From VAZQ01 sp963725065 (GTDB taxonomy: Bacteria; Pseudomonadota; Alphaproteobacteria; Rhizobiales; Xanthobacteraceae): DNA of 64,000 nucleotides. Below the pieces are notes generated by a model. The model was given only the letters and a program-made list of their open reading frames with translations, did no database searches and was not told the DNA's origin. Position 1 is the stretch's first letter, and the number at the start of each line of letters is the position of its first letter. Position numbers and translations under genes: made by a program. The stretch covers positions 62,001-126,000 of the forward strand of contig CAVRXD010000012.1 of assembly GCA_963725065.1 (NCBI GenBank). The letters are read 5' to 3'. Shown in pieces: positions 63,156-64,000 of this stretch.

Positions 63156-63401
63156 ATGGCATTTTCTTCGACACAGACGCGCCGCCCGTTCTTTCGCCGC
63201 CGAAAGACCTGTCCGTTCTCGGGGGCCAATGCACCCAAGATCGACTATAAGGATGTGCGGCTTCTGCAGCGCTACGTCTCCGAACGCGGCAAGATCGTGC
63301 CGAGCCGCATCACTGCGGTCTCCGCCAAGAAGCAGCGGGAACTCGCGCGCGCCATCAAGCGCGCTCGCTTCCTCGGCTTGCTGCCCTATGTGATCCGGTA
63401 A
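63156..63401 (+). CDS. rpsR: Ribosomal protein S18
   Basis: An 81-residue protein partnering S6. RRPFFRRRKTCPFSG, KIDYKDVRLLQRYVSERGK and IKRARFLGLLPYVIR are typical. The ATG at 63156 is chosen by GAGGGG spacing; an earlier ATG at 63150 overlaps the rpsF stop. Part of the rpsF-rpsR-DUF2232 order that normally ends with rplI, outside the window. Confidence 0.95.
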   Translation: MAFSSTQTRRPFFRRRKTCPFSGANAPKIDYKDVRLLQRYVSERGKIVPSRITAVSAKKQRELARAIKRARFLGLLPYVIR

Positions 63402-63480
63402 CGGACCTCAGACGAAGACGGACGACACTCAGAGGCACTTTCCGTCCTCTGTTCTCCGTCGTTCGCGATGAAATGGTTGG

Positions 63481-63497
63481 GACGGACCTGTTCCGTC
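63481..63497 (+). terminator. Short hairpin between rpsR and DUF2232
   Basis: A perfect 6-bp stem GACGGA / TCCGTC with a 5-base loop lies 32 bases before the DUF2232 start. No U-run follows; it may modulate readthrough or message decay instead of ending transcription. Confidence 0.3.
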
Positions 63498-63528
63498 TCT
63501 AACCGCTGATGAAGCGGGACAGCTTGAG

Positions 63529-64000
63529 ATGATCCAGATCGTCTTGGTCGGACTTGGAGCTGGCGCGGCGGCGGCGCTCCTGTTTGCTTCCGTCGTCTCG
63601 GGATCGCTCGCGGCGGTCTTCCTCTTCTATCTCGCGCCGTTGCCTATCATGATCGCCGCGCTCGGCTGGAGCCACCTGGCTGGGCTGATCGCGGCGGCCT
63701 CGGCTACCGCGGTCGTCGGAGTCCTCTCCGGCGTCTTCCTCATCGCCGTGCCCGTGATCGCGTTCGGAGCTTGGTGGCTCGGCTATCTGGCGATGCTCGC
63801 GCGACCGGCGACGAACGGTGGCGGCGACGTGCTCGAATGGTATCCGGTCGGTCGGCTGGTGTTGTGGGCGGCGGTGATCGGGACCCTGATCGTTGCCGCC
63901 GCCGTCCCCAATTTCGGCATGGACCAGGAAAGCCTCCAGGCCGCTTTGCGCAAGACCTACGAGCGCATTCTGCGCGATCAGGCGCTGATCGATGTGCTGG
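63529..64000 (+). CDS. DUF2232 family membrane protein, partial
   Basis: Open from the ATG at 63529 to the window edge without a stop, 157 residues visible. At least four hydrophobic segments (residues about 3-24, 30-46, 50-75 and 107-125) are separated by short loops; the middle has ARPATNGGGDVLEWYPVGRL. This matches DUF2232 membrane proteins encoded between rpsR and rplI in alphaproteobacteria. Function unknown. Truncated by the window end. Confidence 0.85.
   Translation, partial: MIQIVLVGLGAGAAAALLFASVVSGSLAAVFLFYLAPLPIMIAALGWSHLAGLIAAASATAVVGVLSGVFLIAVPVIAFGAWWLGYLAMLARPATNGGGDVLEWYPVGRLVLWAAVIGTLIVAAAVPNFGMDQESLQAALRKTYERILRDQALIDVL

Noticed and set aside
1..64000. tRNA genes, CRISPR arrays, insertion sequences, prophage
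   Set aside because: Scanned by eye for T-loop-like GGTTCGA boxes, regularly spaced identical repeats and transposase motifs; none convincing. The only regular repeat, at 339-1418, is coding.

Overview
The window is high-GC DNA from an alphaproteobacterium, most likely of the order Hyphomicrobiales (Rhizobiales), close to Bradyrhizobium or the Xanthobacteraceae. This rests on gene order (lptF-lptG-lptD-surA-pdxA-rsmA; gmk-yicC-mltG-fabF-acpP-fabG-fabD; rpsF-rpsR-DUF2232; purM/purN opposite pgsA-hdaA-ppk-ppx) and on families typical of that group (DUF3551, DUF6665, KTSC, Bug-type solute receptors, Omp25/31-like barrels whose mature N-terminus begins ADMPIKAPP). I see no tRNA, rRNA, CRISPR array, transposase or phage gene.

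Region 1 (1-3.8 kb) is accessory DNA. One large gene fuses about twelve 30-residue ankyrin repeats, nine of them carrying a CxxC, to a sugar O-methyltransferase-like domain. Facing it is a DegT-type sugar aminotransferase. Region 2 (4.2-13.8 kb) is a mixed metabolic stretch: small secreted proteins, a glutathione peroxidase, a Tat-exported dienelactone hydrolase, an ABC solute receptor, a DHFR-like protein, a VOC protein, the polyamine genes speD-speE, a Tat-exported amidohydrolase and a frameshifted Bug receptor. Region 3 (13.9-18.3 kb) holds two tandem copies of a two-subunit periplasmic GMC-type dehydrogenase. Region 4 (18.4-28.3 kb) holds aspS, an S9 peptidase, a ThDP enzyme paired with an enolase-superfamily enzyme, rnd and a Rieske oxygenase.

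Region 5 (28.4-41.4 kb) is mostly core: the leftward pgsA-like / AI-2E / hdaA / ppk / ppx block, purM-purN, DoxX, TerC, ndk, a metal-dependent cyclase and an ABC-F ATPase. Region 6 (41.5-44.6 kb) contains a lipoprotein and two almost identical outer-membrane barrel genes in an 871-bp direct duplication, each with the same terminator and a shared upstream motif. Region 7 (44.6-64 kb) is core envelope and fatty-acid biology: holC-pepA leftward; lptF-lptG-lptD-surA-pdxA-rsmA rightward; gmk-yicC-mltG-fabF-acpP-fabG-fabD leftward; then rpsF-rpsR-DUF2232 rightward, the last running off the window.

Sequence quality matters here. Genes expected to be intact show single-base indels: three in gmk, one at the 5' end of ppk in a six-base homopolymer, one in a Bug receptor, and probably one at the 3' end of aspS. 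Several in one window of a living genome point to consensus errors more than to gene decay, so the pseudogene calls below are provisional.
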